Assembly: GCA_017646745.1 (NCBI GenBank)
Contig: JAGCLY010000074.1
Coordinates: 1 to 51,231, forward strand
Origin: Clostridia bacterium
Lineage (GTDB): Bacteria; Bacillota; Clostridia; Oscillospirales; CAG-272
Length of the DNA stretch: 51,231 bases
Direction of reading: 5' to 3'
The translations under genes and the position numbers were made by a program. The notes below the pieces were generated by a model. It worked only from the letters and a program-made list of their open reading frames with translations, had not been told where the DNA came from and ran no database searches. Shown piece after piece: positions 16,141-25,294 of this stretch (the stretch's first letter is position 1; the number at the start of each line of letters is the position of its first letter).

Positions 16141-16998
16141 ATGTTCGGTTACGTTAAGCCCGTTATACGTGAGATGCTTGTTCGAGAGCACGAGTTTTAT
16201 AAGGCAACATATTGCGGCATCTGCCGTGCTATGAAAAAGCATACCGGTCCTCTTTCCAATGTGACTCTGTCCTATGACAGTGTTTTTCTTGCCCTCATAA
16301 GGATGCTGTACATATCCGATGGTGAGATAGATGCCGAGCAGAAAAGGTGTATTGCGCATCCCCTTAAAAAGCGCCCTATGCTTAAGGAAAATCTTGCTAT
16401 CGAATATACCGCACGTGCATTTGCGGTGCTGACTTTTTATAAATTAAAAGACGATCTCAGTGACGAGAAGGGGCTCAAGCGTCTTGGTGTCAATTTTGTA
16501 AGACCAATAGCCTCTGCCGCTAACAAAAAAGCTTCGCTAGGCGAGCTTGCCGACATTGTTGATAACCGACTGAACAGGATTACTGAGCTTGAGAAATCCG
16601 CCTGCGAGAGCATTGATGCTCCGGCAACTCTTTTCGGTGAGCTCTTAGGTGAGATATTCGCCCACGGTCTGCCGGAGGGCGACAGGATTGTGCCATACCA
16701 TGTCGGGTATCACCTCGGCAGATTTATTTATGCCGCCGATGCCGCTGAGGATTATGACAAGGATGTTAAAAGTGGCAGCTACAATCCTTATGCTCTTCTT
16801 TACGGCGGCCAACCGCTTACGTCTGCAAACAAGGAAAGTATAAAGTGCGGACTGTTGCTTGAGTGCAAGAAGCTGGAGGCGGCTGTCAATTTGCTTCCGT
16901 ATGGCAACCGTGCAACTATAGAAAATATTATTAACAACATTATATATCTCGGACTTGTCAAGCGTATTGAATTCCTTGACGGGGAAGGGAAGGATTAA
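16141..16998 (+). CDS. DUF5685 family protein
   Basis: 285 residues, beginning FGYVKPVIREMLVREHEFYK and followed by the conserved Cys pair in YCGICRAMK, which is the DUF5685 signature. A second conserved cysteine and His/Asp-rich helical stretches follow (for example DAAEDYDKDVKSGSYNPY), suggesting an all-alpha metal-binding protein. The function is unknown. The frame opens at a TTG 24 bases upstream, but GGAGATA lies 5 bases before this ATG. It is followed at 23 bases by a J-domain gene and then a membrane protein gene, so the three probably form an operon. Confidence 0.85.
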   Translation: MFGYVKPVIREMLVREHEFYKATYCGICRAMKKHTGPLSNVTLSYDSVFLALIRMLYISDGEIDAEQKRCIAHPLKKRPMLKENLAIEYTARAFAVLTFYKLKDDLSDEKGLKRLGVNFVRPIASAANKKASLGELADIVDNRLNRITELEKSACESIDAPATLFGELLGEIFAHGLPEGDRIVPYHVGYHLGRFIYAADAAEDYDKDVKSGSYNPYALLYGGQPLTSANKESIKCGLLLECKKLEAAVNLLPYGNRATIENIINNIIYLGLVKRIEFLDGEGKD

Positions 16999-17021
16999 AC
17001 ATCCGGGAAGGAGAATCTTAA

Positions 17022-17672
17022 GTGAAAGATCCCTATACTATACTCGGCGTTTCAAGTAACGCCAGCGATGAGGAAGTAAAGAACGCCTACAGAGCATTGG
17101 CGAGAAAATATCACCCCGATAATTACGGCGACGACAACCCGCTTAAGGATCTTGCTAACGAAAAAATGCAGGAGATCAATGCGGCATACGATGAAATTCA
17201 GCGTATGCGTGCGTCCGGCAATTCCTACAGAGGCAATGGTACATACTACCAGAGCTATAGCGGAAACGGCAACAACACCGGCAATTTTGCCGATGTAAGA
17301 ATACTGATTGCTGAAAGAAAGTTCCGTCAGGCCGAGCGCCGCATTGCCGAGACTCCTATCAGCAAGAGAAATGCAGAGTGGCATTATCTTAACAGCATCC
17401 TCCTTAATAACAGAGGATGCGTGAACGATGCAATGCGTGAATTGGATATGGCCTGCAGCATGGATCCCGGCAACGAGGAGTATCAGAGGGCGAAGGAAAT
17501 GTTTAATATCAGCACACGTGGCTACGGAAACAACTATTATGGTAATACTTATTACGGCGGAGGTTATCAGCGTCGATCCTCTGCAGACGATGCTTGTAAT
17601 TGCTGTACTAAGCTTATTTGTCTTGATTGCCTTTGTGAATGCATGGGCGGTGACTTTATTCGCTGTATATGA
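17022..17672 (+). CDS. J-domain (DnaJ-like) protein with a Cys-rich tail
   Basis: 216 residues. The J domain occupies about 1-65 with HPD at 31-33, followed by a Gly/Asn/Tyr-rich linker. A helical part (about 90-155) looks like one or two TPR-type hairpins ([15 protein letters not shown]). The last 25 or so residues are strikingly rich in cysteine ([13 protein letters not shown] and a final RCI). It has neither the DnaJ zinc-finger domain nor the substrate domains, so it is not the housekeeping DnaJ. It should recruit an Hsp70 through HPD. The start is GTG after GGGAAGGAG. It overlaps the next gene by 4 bases. Confidence 0.88.
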   Translation: MKDPYTILGVSSNASDEEVKNAYRALARKYHPDNYGDDNPLKDLANEKMQEINAAYDEIQRMRASGNSYRGNGTYYQSYSGNGNNTGNFADVRILIAERKFRQAERRIAETPISKRNAEWHYLNSILLNNRGCVNDAMRELDMACSMDPGNEEYQRAKEMFNISTRGYGNNYYGNTYYGGGYQRRSSADDACNCCTKLICLDCLCECMGGDFIRCI

Positions 17673-18193
17673 GCCAGACCAAAAAAATCACACTGTCCTC
17701 CATGATGGTGGCGTTGGGTACGGCAGTAATGCTGCTTGGCGCAGTTATCGAGGTTCTGGATCTTAGCGTATGCGCTCTGGCGTCGATGCTGGTCGTGTTC
17801 GTTTATATTGAAATCGGATCCTATTTTCCGTGGCTGGTATGGATATGCACCTCCATTGCCACAGCGCTTATTTTCCCCGGTAGCATCATCTGGGTTGAAT
17901 ACGCCTTTGTATTCGGTATCTATCCGCTTATCAAGGCTTATATTGAGCGGCTACCGAGATGGAGCTGGCTTATTATTAAGCTTGCATATATCAACGCCGT
18001 AATTTGGGCTATGTTCTGCGTTTGCGAGCTGCTGCTCGGCATCCCCTTCTTTGACGAGGGTGGCCGGATTCTTGCCATAATTACATATATTCTGATGAAT
18101 ATTGCATTTGTGGCTTATGATTATTTCATAGTTGTGATGGTTAGATTTTATTTTGCAAAGCTTAGACCGCGATTTAAGAAGTTTTTGAAATAA
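17669..18193 (+). CDS. Integral membrane protein, unknown
   Basis: 174 residues with five or six hydrophobic segments (starting at about 8, 33, 55, 76, 104 and 136) and a basic C-terminus (RPRFKKFLK). The arrangement is reminiscent of substrate-binding S components of ECF transporters, but no diagnostic motif is seen. Its ATG overlaps the stop of the J-domain gene (ATGA) and no separate ribosome site is visible, so translation is probably coupled. Confidence 0.8.
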   Translation: MSQTKKITLSSMMVALGTAVMLLGAVIEVLDLSVCALASMLVVFVYIEIGSYFPWLVWICTSIATALIFPGSIIWVEYAFVFGIYPLIKAYIERLPRWSWLIIKLAYINAVIWAMFCVCELLLGIPFFDEGGRILAIITYILMNIAFVAYDYFIVVMVRFYFAKLRPRFKKFLK

Positions 18194-18224
18194 TACACTA
18201 AATGTAAAGATTGGTAGTCAAAAA

Positions 18225-19550
18225 ATGACAAAAGTAGGTTTTATATCCCTCGGATGCTGCAAAAATCTTGTGGACACCGAGGTTATGCTTCATAATTTAC
18301 ACTCCGCTGGATTTGAGATTACTCCTAACGAGGAGGAGGCTGAGATCATCGTCATCAACACCTGCGGCTTTATTGAAAGCGCAAAGCAGGAGGCGATAGA
18401 TAATATTCTCGACGCCGCATCACTTAAAGAGTGGGGTAAATGCCGTCATATCATTGCCACCGGTTGCCTTGTAGAGCGCTACCGTGAGGAAGTTATGAAG
18501 GAGCTGCCCGAAATAGATGCCCTTGTCGGTATAGGCAGTCTTGATGATATTGCGGCCGCCTGCGAGGCGGTTATGCGTGGTGAAAAATATACCTCCTTCA
18601 AGGATAAGGAGACCTCTGCTCTCGGCGGTGACAGAATTATTACCACCGGACCCTACAGCGCATATATTAAGGTTTCCGAGGGCTGCGACAACCTTTGCAC
18701 ATACTGTGCTATCCCACTTATCAGAGGTAAGCACAGAAGCCGTCCCATAGAGGATATTGTTGCCGAGGCAAAGGATCTTGAGGCCATGGGGGTGAAGGAG
18801 ATTAATCTTATCGCTCAGGATACCACAAGATACGGACTTGACTTGTATGGCGAGTATCGCCTTGCCGCGCTTGTAAGGGAAATTACTAAGGCAACCAACA
18901 TTCCCTGGATACGCCTTTTGTATTGCTATCCCGATAAGATTACCGACGAGCTTATTGACGAGCTTCGTACCAACGATAGACTGCTTAAGTATATGGATAT
19001 TCCTGTACAGCATATTGCCGACCCGATCCTTAAGCGTATGAACAGGCACGGTGGCAAGGCGCTTATCAAGGATTCCATTAAGAGGCTTCGTGATGGTGTT
19101 CCCGGTATAGTTCTTCGCACCACAGCAATGGTTGGCTTCCCCGGCGAGACCGAGGAGGACTTTGTTGAGCTTTGCGAGTTCGTTAAGGAGGTACGGTTTG
19201 ACCGATTCGGTGCGTTTACATTCTCTCCAGAGGAGGGAACAGCCGCTGCTGAAATGGACGGACAGGTTGATGAGCAGACAAAGCAGGACAGATACGACTG
19301 CCTTATGCAGACTCAGTTGACCATTGCAGAGGAAAAGACGGCCGAGCGTGTTGGCTCGGTGCTCACCGTCCTCTGTGAGGGATATGACAGGATTGCCGAG
19401 GTTTATCACGGCCGTTCCTTTGCCGATGCGCCCGATGTTGACGGCAGAATATACTTCAAATCCGAAAAACAGATTCTTCCCGGTCAGTTTGCCAGAGTGC
19501 ATATAACTGAGGCGATGGATTATGACCTGGTTGGCGAAATTAATGAATGA
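18225..19550 (+). CDS. rimO: Ribosomal protein S12 methylthiotransferase RimO
   Basis: 441 residues with the full methylthiotransferase layout. The N-terminal UPF0004 domain has Fe-S ligands Cys11, Cys47 and Cys81. The radical SAM motif is CDNLCTYC (Cys154, 158, 161), and a C-terminal TRAM domain of about 65 residues recognises the substrate. RimO adds a methylthio group to a conserved aspartate of ribosomal protein S12. The opening KVGFISLGCCKNLVDTE favours RimO over MiaB. The ribosome site is weak. It overlaps the pgsA frame at ATGA. Confidence 0.94.
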   Translation: MTKVGFISLGCCKNLVDTEVMLHNLHSAGFEITPNEEEAEIIVINTCGFIESAKQEAIDNILDAASLKEWGKCRHIIATGCLVERYREEVMKELPEIDALVGIGSLDDIAAACEAVMRGEKYTSFKDKETSALGGDRIITTGPYSAYIKVSEGCDNLCTYCAIPLIRGKHRSRPIEDIVAEAKDLEAMGVKEINLIAQDTTRYGLDLYGEYRLAALVREITKATNIPWIRLLYCYPDKITDELIDELRTNDRLLKYMDIPVQHIADPILKRMNRHGGKALIKDSIKRLRDGVPGIVLRTTAMVGFPGETEEDFVELCEFVKEVRFDRFGAFTFSPEEGTAAAEMDGQVDEQTKQDRYDCLMQTQLTIAEEKTAERVGSVLTVLCEGYDRIAEVYHGRSFADAPDVDGRIYFKSEKQILPGQFARVHITEAMDYDLVGEINE

Positions 19551-19561
19551 GGTTTAGCGTA

Positions 19562-20188
19562 ATGAAAAAATCTTCCATGAATCTTCCGAATACGCTTTCG
19601 ATTATAAGATGTCTTTTGGTTCCCGTTTTTGTTGCCGCGTTGCTGTTTATGAGAGAGCTTGGCGTGTGGGCATACATAGTTCCTGCGATTATTTACGGTA
19701 TTACTGCTCTTACAGATATGCTTGACGGAAAGATTGCCAGAAAACACAATCTTGTTACCGATTTTGGTAAGTTTATCGACCCCCTTGCAGACAAATTTAT
19801 GGTGATTTCGTCAATGATCTCCATTCTTGTGTGGATGATGCTCAGAGGTGAGCAGACATTAGCCCTTGTTTTTGTTTGGGTAGTGCTTGTAATTCTTCTT
19901 CGTGAGCTTGGTGTAACCAGCCTTCGCCTTGTTGTTGCCGGCAAAAGCGGTATCGTTGTTGCTGCCAGCATGCTCGGTAAGATCAAAACGGTTTCCCAGA
20001 TGGTTGGCACAGTTATCCTTCTTCTTGACCCCGCTCTTGAGATGGTGTTTGCCAACACTGCCGCATCGGTTATATTTGAAAAGAACATTCTCTCTTACGT
20101 GTGTATGGCAATAATGGCCTTTACCACACTTTTCTCCGGAATTGACTATCTTAAGGCCTACATGCCTTACATAGATTCCAACAAGTGA
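19562..20188 (+). CDS. pgsA: CDP-diacylglycerol--glycerol-3-phosphate 3-phosphatidyltransferase
   Basis: 208 residues of polytopic membrane enzyme beginning with the typical NLPNTLSIIR. The CDP-alcohol phosphotransferase signature is complete: DG-KI-AR, eight residues, then G-KFI-D-PLA-D. It makes phosphatidylglycerophosphate, the first committed step to phosphatidylglycerol. An in-frame ATG at 19547 overlaps the rimO stop, but only the ATG at 19562 has a ribosome site (GAGG at 19549). The rimO-pgsA order is common in Bacillota. Confidence 0.92.
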   Translation: MKKSSMNLPNTLSIIRCLLVPVFVAALLFMRELGVWAYIVPAIIYGITALTDMLDGKIARKHNLVTDFGKFIDPLADKFMVISSMISILVWMMLRGEQTLALVFVWVVLVILLRELGVTSLRLVVAGKSGIVVAASMLGKIKTVSQMVGTVILLLDPALEMVFANTAASVIFEKNILSYVCMAIMAFTTLFSGIDYLKAYMPYIDSNK

Positions 20189-20199
20189 TTTTTCAATAG

Positions 20200-20232
20200 A
20201 AAAAACGGCTTGCATCGGCAAGCCGTTTTTTT
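20200..20232. terminator. Bidirectional terminator between pgsA and the TetR gene
   Basis: AAAAACGGCTTGC pairs with GCAAGCCGTTTTT around ATCG, with T-runs on both strands. Confidence 0.9.
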
Positions 20233-20240
20233 GTTACCTT

Positions 20241-20819
20241 TTATTTACATCTAATGATGTTTGACACTATTGCGCCAACCTGCTCAGCCACGGTGTCGGG
20301 ATCTACGATCTGTCCCTGCTTGAGCCAGCCGTAAATACAAGCGGCAATACCGCCGGAGCACATTGCGGCTACTGTTTCTATAGATGCATCGAGCTGAAGA
20401 CCGTTTGCAACGCTGATGCGAAGTCTATCGCAGGTGTCCTTGTAATTCTGCTCAATTACAATAGCAACAACGGCAGGGAACATATTGCTGTTGCAAATAT
20501 TCTTTACTGCTGCTGAGTTTTCACCGATAAAGTGAATTACCTTGCTGGCATATGCAACGTAGTAGTCGGGTGTGAGAATGGGCTTGTCGCCATTCCATAT
20601 AAGTCTGTCAAATCTGTCTCTCAGAAGGCGAGTATACGCCGTGAGGAAATCATACTTATCCGAGTAGTGCTTGTAGAAGGTGGCTCTTCTGATTCCTGCT
20701 ACGTCACAAAGCTCGTTTACTGTTATTTCATCAAAGGGTTTTTCGCACAGCAGCTGCATAAATGCGTCAAACAGTGCTTTTTTTGTTCTTCTGACTCTAA
20801 GGTCTTCTTTTGTGGGCAT
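20241..20819 (-). CDS. TetR/AcrR family transcriptional regulator
   Basis: 192 residues. The N-terminal helix-turn-helix domain (about 10-55) reads ITVNELCDVAGIRRATFYKH, typical of TetR. The C-terminal ligand domain is unclassified but resembles the TetR-like C-terminal domain of clostridial regulators. I chose the ATG at 20819 because GGAG lies 6 bases upstream; a TTG four codons earlier lacks one. Its promoter spacer contains the small palindrome CAAC-TTT-GTTG, a candidate autoregulatory operator. It is divergent from tldD, but control of tldD is not demonstrated. Confidence 0.88.
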   Translation of the reverse strand: MPTKEDLRVRRTKKALFDAFMQLLCEKPFDEITVNELCDVAGIRRATFYKHYSDKYDFLTAYTRLLRDRFDRLIWNGDKPILTPDYYVAYASKVIHFIGENSAAVKNICNSNMFPAVVAIVIEQNYKDTCDRLRISVANGLQLDASIETVAAMCSGGIAACIYGWLKQGQIVDPDTVAEQVGAIVSNIIRCK

Positions 20820-20857
20820 TTTTATCTCCAATCAGCGATTTAAATTTTTTCATACCT

Positions 20858-20886
20858 AGTATACAACTTTGTTGATCAAATGTCAA
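20858..20886 (-). promoter_or_regulatory. Promoter of the TetR gene with an internal palindrome
   Basis: On the minus strand TTGACA, a 17-base spacer and TATACT. The spacer holds caactttgttg (20864-20874), an inverted repeat suited to repressor binding. Confidence 0.75.
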
Positions 20887-20962
20887 GTATTTTTGGAGAT
20901 GAGTTTTACATTCACTTGTAAAATGTCACTTAAAATTCGAGGAAGAAATTGTCCTCGTACTA

Positions 20963-20991
20963 TTGATTACTGCAGTTTTTTGTGATATGAT
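20963..20991 (+). promoter_or_regulatory. Promoter of tldD-pmbA
   Basis: TTGATT at 20963-20968, a 17-base spacer and TATGAT at 20986-20991. An overlapping TATAAT starts at 20991 but is badly spaced. Confidence 0.55.
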
Positions 20992-21042
20992 ATAATTAGT
21001 GCATAATATTTTTATGAAAATATCAAAAAGGAGAATAATACG

Positions 21043-22425
21043 ATGATTAACAATCAATCAATTATCGAAGAGATCCTTGGTATTGCCGTATCTACAGGTG
21101 CAGATTTCGCAGAGGTGTACTGGGAGCTTACAAGAAACGGAAACATTACACTTCTTAGCGGAAAGATAGATGCGATTGCCGACAACACCATATCCGGTGT
21201 TGGAATTAGAGCATTCCTTGGTACCAGAACGGTTTATGGATCTACCTCTGACATTTCGAGAGAGGGACTTATTAAGTGCGCCAGATCTGTAGCCGAGGCT
21301 ATGGGTGAGGGCAGAGCAGAGATGAATATTGTTCTTAAGCCTACCGCAGTTAATGATATTCACCCCGTTAAGATCAATCCCATTAGTGCGGATAACAAGA
21401 TAAAGTGCGACCTTCTTCGCCTTGCTACCGATGCTGCAAGAGCATACGATAACAGAATCGTTCAGTCTGTCGGTAATCTTATCACCGTAGACCATACTAT
21501 TCAGATCGCTAACACCGAGGGACTCTTCAAGACAGACCGCCACGTTCGTACCAGAATGGCGGTAAGTGCAGTTGCTTCCTCCGGTAATGAGAACCAGAAC
21601 GGCTCCTGCTCTCCCGGACGCGGTATGGGACTTGAGGTATTTGATCTCTTCCCACCCGAGGAAATCGGCAGAACCGCAGCTGCCCAGGCTATTACTAATC
21701 TCGAGGCGGACTATTGCCCTGCAGGTCAGATGCCGGTTGCTATTGAGAACGGCTTCGGCGGAGTTATTTTCCACGAGGCGTGCGGCCACTCTCTTGAGGC
21801 AACCTCTGTTGCTGTAGGTCGCTCGCAGATGTGCGGCAAGCTTGGCCAGAAGATTGCTAACGAGAAGGTTACCGCTATTGACGATGGCACCATTCCCAAT
21901 GCGTGGGGCTCTGTGAACATCGACGACGAGGGTAATCCCACTCAGCGTAACGTGCTTATTGAAAACGGTGTTCTTAAATCCTACATGGTAGACCGCCTTG
22001 GCTCTCGTAGAATGGGTATGCCTATGACGGGTAACAGCCGTCGTCAGGGATATACCTATGAGCCCACCTCCAGAATGACAAACACTTTTATTGATAACGG
22101 ACCCGATAAGAATGAGGACATTATAGCATCTATCGAGTACGGCCTCTATGCCAAGAGCATGGGCGGCGGATCGGTTAACCCCCTTACCGGCGCATTTAAC
22201 TTTGCAGTTAATGAGGGCTATATCGTTCGCAACGGTAAGATCTGTGAGGCTGTAAGAGGCGCATCTCTTATTGGCACAGGATCTGATATTCTTCAGGACA
22301 TCGACATGGTAGGCCAGAATCTTGCTACAGGCCAGGGTATGTGTGGTAGCTCCTCCGGTAGTGTGCCCACTGACGTAGGTCAGCCCCTTATCCGTGTTTC
22401 CAAGATCACAGTAGGAGGTAGATAA
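21043..22425 (+). CDS. tldD: TldD, metalloprotease subunit
   Basis: 460 residues. The zinc-binding motif HEACGH (HExxxH, His244-His249) sits in GGVIFHEACGHSLEA and is the TldD hallmark. In the known heterodimer TldD carries the metal and TldE/PmbA is the inactive partner; the pair removes leader peptides or degrades unfolded peptides by aminopeptidase-like cleavage. AAGGAGAA precedes the ATG. The next gene starts 1 base after the stop with its ribosome site inside this gene, so equal expression of the two subunits is expected. Confidence 0.95.
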   Translation: MINNQSIIEEILGIAVSTGADFAEVYWELTRNGNITLLSGKIDAIADNTISGVGIRAFLGTRTVYGSTSDISREGLIKCARSVAEAMGEGRAEMNIVLKPTAVNDIHPVKINPISADNKIKCDLLRLATDAARAYDNRIVQSVGNLITVDHTIQIANTEGLFKTDRHVRTRMAVSAVASSGNENQNGSCSPGRGMGLEVFDLFPPEEIGRTAAAQAITNLEADYCPAGQMPVAIENGFGGVIFHEACGHSLEATSVAVGRSQMCGKLGQKIANEKVTAIDDGTIPNAWGSVNIDDEGNPTQRNVLIENGVLKSYMVDRLGSRRMGMPMTGNSRRQGYTYEPTSRMTNTFIDNGPDKNEDIIASIEYGLYAKSMGGGSVNPLTGAFNFAVNEGYIVRNGKICEAVRGASLIGTGSDILQDIDMVGQNLATGQGMCGSSSGSVPTDVGQPLIRVSKITVGGR

Positions 22426-22426
22426 G

Positions 22427-23773
22427 ATGAATTACGAGTTACTTAAATCCGCAATAGAAAACGAAGCAAAGCTTCAGGGCCTTACAGAATACGAAATTTA
22501 TTATATGGCAGATGAAGAGCTGTCTGTTGACACCCTCAATAATGCTCAGAATTCCTTCTCCTCCGGTAATGGCGGCGGCATTTGCTTCAGAGTGCTTTAC
22601 GAGGGAAAGATGGGATATGCCGCAAGTGAGCTTATGGACGAGGAAGAGATGAAATCTCTTGTATCACGTGCAAAAGCTAATGCCCTGGCTACAGAGAAGC
22701 CTGATACAGTTGGCATTTTTGCAGGCTCCGAGTCCTATGCAGAGCTAAAAAATAACGGCTATTCCTTGAAGAGCGCGGCAGAGCTTAAGAAGCTTGCGAT
22801 TGATATGGCAAACACTCTTCACCAAGCCAGTGACAAGGTCACCGGCGGAACTGTAACCGCAGGAGTTACAGCAGGCTTTACCATTCGCCTTTCCAATTCT
22901 CATGGCCTTGACCTTGAGACTAAGTGCGGAATAAATCTTCTTCAGGCTATGGCGGTTATTAATGACAACGGCAAGTTTGAAAACGCATACGATATGAAGG
23001 AGCTGAAGGACGAGGAGATCGATCTTGCGGAGATGGCAAAGGGAATCGTTGATGAGGCTGTTCTTAAGGCTAATGCGGTTACCGTAGAATCCGGAAAGTA
23101 CAGTGTTGTTCTCAGCGCAAAGCAGATGCGTACTATTCTTTCTGTTTATTCCTCGGCCTTTTCCGGCAAGATGGCGCAGATGGGCATGTCTCTCCTTGCA
23201 GGCAAGGAGGGCGAGCAGATTGCCGCTGACATCGTTAACATCACCGATGACCCTATGAGAGAGGGCGTTTCTATACAGACCAACTTTGACGCAGAGGGCG
23301 TTGCCGCATTCCGTAAGTCTATTGTTGAGGCTGGTGTTCTTAAAACACTTCTCCACAACAGAGAAACTGCGGCTGCAGCAGGTGTTGATAGCACCGGAAA
23401 CGGTAGCAAGGGAAGCTACGCTTCTCCTGTTGGCATCAGCCCGTATGCATTCTGCCTTGAGGCAGGTGAGCATACCGAGGATGAGCTCTTCGCTATGGTG
23501 GGTAACGGTATTTATATCACCGAGCTTAAGGGTCTTCATGCAGGTGCAAATGCCGTAACAGGTGATTTCTCGCTTGAGTCGGCAGGCTTTAAGATCGTTG
23601 ACGGTAAGAAGGGTGAGGCAATCAAGTCCTTCACTATTGCCGGCAACTTCTTTGAGCTTATTAAGTCTATCGCAGCGCTTTCCAATAAGGTTGAGGTTGC
23701 TGTGACCGGTGGATTTACCACCTTCGGCGCTCCTGCCGTGCTTATCCACAACGTAAGCGTTGCAGGACAGTAA
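22427..23773 (+). CDS. pmbA: PmbA/TldE, partner subunit of TldD
   Basis: 448 residues of the same fold as TldD but without the HExxxH motif, as expected of the PmbA (TldE) partner. Conserved stretches include SGNGGGICFRVLYEGKMGYA near the N-terminus and LHNRETAAAAGVDSTGNG later. AGGAGG lies within the last codons of tldD. In E. coli this pair matures microcin B17; no precursor-peptide or RiPP gene is visible in this window, so a general peptide-trimming role is more likely here. Confidence 0.92.
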   Translation: MNYELLKSAIENEAKLQGLTEYEIYYMADEELSVDTLNNAQNSFSSGNGGGICFRVLYEGKMGYAASELMDEEEMKSLVSRAKANALATEKPDTVGIFAGSESYAELKNNGYSLKSAAELKKLAIDMANTLHQASDKVTGGTVTAGVTAGFTIRLSNSHGLDLETKCGINLLQAMAVINDNGKFENAYDMKELKDEEIDLAEMAKGIVDEAVLKANAVTVESGKYSVVLSAKQMRTILSVYSSAFSGKMAQMGMSLLAGKEGEQIAADIVNITDDPMREGVSIQTNFDAEGVAAFRKSIVEAGVLKTLLHNRETAAAAGVDSTGNGSKGSYASPVGISPYAFCLEAGEHTEDELFAMVGNGIYITELKGLHAGANAVTGDFSLESAGFKIVDGKKGEAIKSFTIAGNFFELIKSIAALSNKVEVAVTGGFTTFGAPAVLIHNVSVAGQ

Positions 23774-23801
23774 TTACGTGTTTATTTTTTAACAAAGTCT
23801 A

Positions 23802-23830
23802 TTGACTTTGGAAAAATCTTGTGATATTAT
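23802..23830 (+). promoter_or_regulatory. Promoter of pgk
   Basis: TTGACT, a 17-base spacer and TATTAT. Confidence 0.75.
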
Positions 23831-23866
23831 ATACTTTGTGTGAAAATATTTTAAGGAGTAAATAAA

Positions 23867-25183
23867 ATGGCAACTTACAACAAGAAAAACATTGAAGACA
23901 TTGAAGTAGCCGGCAAAACCGTGCTGGTTCGCTGCGACTTCAACGTTCCCATGAAGGATGGCGTTATCACCTCTGACAAGAGAATTATCGGTGCGCTTCC
24001 TACTATCCAGTATCTTCTCGGCAAGGGCGCAAAGGTTATCCTTTGCTCTCATATGGGCAAGCCCCATGCTATCCTTACCGAGGGCTTTGGTCTTACCAAG
24101 AAGGAGAAGAAGGCTGTTGAGGCTCTTCCCGCAGAGGAGCAGGCAGCTGCTACCGCTGACTATCTTGCAAAGGCGCTTGTTTCCGACAAGAAGAAGCTTA
24201 CTCTTAAGCCTGTATGTGTAAGACTTAACGAGCTTCTTGGCGAGGGCACTGTAACCTTCGCAGAGGATCTTATCGGTCCTGATGCAAAGGCTAAGGTTGC
24301 TGCTCTTGAGGCAGGTAAGGCGGTTCTTCTTGAGAACACCAGATTTGATGCTCGCGAGACCAAGAATGGCGCAGAGCTTGCAAAGGAGCTTGCTTCCTAC
24401 GCTGACGTATTCGTAAACGATGCTTTCGGTGCGGCTCACAGAGCACACGCTTCTACCGCAGGCGTTGCAGATTACATTCCTGCTGTATGTGGATACCTTA
24501 TTGAGAAGGAGATCTCCGTAATGGGTAAGGCTCTTTCCAATCCCGAGCGTCCCTTCGTAGCAATCCTTGGCGGCGCTAAGGTTGCTGATAAGCTTAATGT
24601 TATTGATAACCTTCTTACCAAGGTTGATACCCTTATTATCGGCGGCGGTATGGCATTCACCTTCAACGCTGCAAAGGGCTATGGCGTAGGTAAGTCTCTT
24701 CTTGACGAAACCAAGATTGATTATTGCAAGGAGATGATGGCTAAGGCAGAGGAGCTTGGTGTTAAGCTTCTTCTTCCTATCGATAACGCAATCGCAGATA
24801 GCTTCCCCAACCCCATTGACGCTCCCATTGATATTGAGTACGTTGATTCCGATAAGATCCCTGCTGATAAGGAGGGTCTTGACATCGGTCCCAAGACTGC
24901 GGCTATGTACGCAGATGCAGTTATCTCTGCAAAGACTGTTGTTTGGAACGGTCCCATGGGCGTATTTGAGAACCCCACTCTTGCAAAGGGTACTATTGCA
25001 GTAGCACAGGCACTTGCTGACAGCGACGCAATCACTATCGTAGGCGGTGGTGACAGCGCAGCAGCATGCGAGCAGCTTGGTTATGCATCCAAGATCACTC
25101 ACATCTCTACCGGTGGCGGTGCATCGCTTGAGTTCCTTGAGGGTAAGGATCTTCCCGGTATCTCCTGCCTTCTTGACAAGTAA
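23867..25183 (+). CDS. pgk: Phosphoglycerate kinase
   Basis: 438 residues. Near the start it has [14 protein letters not shown] for 3-phosphoglycerate binding. Later blocks are [30 protein letters not shown] and the nucleotide-binding GGGDSAAA. It is longer than the usual ~395 because of an inserted charged stretch around residues 70-115 ([20 protein letters not shown] region), a form known in some anaerobes. It transfers the phosphate of 1,3-bisphosphoglycerate to ADP. AAGGAG precedes the ATG. tpiA follows, as in many glycolytic operons, but gapA is not here. Confidence 0.96.
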   Translation: MATYNKKNIEDIEVAGKTVLVRCDFNVPMKDGVITSDKRIIGALPTIQYLLGKGAKVILCSHMGKPHAILTEGFGLTKKEKKAVEALPAEEQAAATADYLAKALVSDKKKLTLKPVCVRLNELLGEGTVTFAEDLIGPDAKAKVAALEAGKAVLLENTRFDARETKNGAELAKELASYADVFVNDAFGAAHRAHASTAGVADYIPAVCGYLIEKEISVMGKALSNPERPFVAILGGAKVADKLNVIDNLLTKVDTLIIGGGMAFTFNAAKGYGVGKSLLDETKIDYCKEMMAKAEELGVKLLLPIDNAIADSFPNPIDAPIDIEYVDSDKIPADKEGLDIGPKTAAMYADAVISAKTVVWNGPMGVFENPTLAKGTIAVAQALADSDAITIVGGGDSAAACEQLGYASKITHISTGGGASLEFLEGKDLPGISCLLDK

Positions 25184-25195
25184 TTTTTCGTAATA

Positions 25196-25253
25196 TTGCC
25201 CGTTCGCTCCCATATGCAGTAGACTTCTACCGCCTCGGGTGACGGACGGGCAA
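25196..25253 (+). promoter_or_regulatory. Structured element between pgk and tpiA
   Basis: TTGCCCGT pairs with ACGGGCAA over the full element, and inside it GTAGA and TCTAC form a second hairpin. No T-run follows. It could be an RNA processing or stability element setting the ratio of pgk to tpiA message. Confidence 0.5.
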
Positions 25254-25294
25254 TCTTCCTAAAAACATATTTTACATTAAAAGAGGAAAATAAA

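Noticed and set aside
23789..25213. 474-codon minus-strand frame opposite pgk
   Set aside because: The plus strand encodes phosphoglycerate kinase with all its motifs, so the reverse frame is a by-product.
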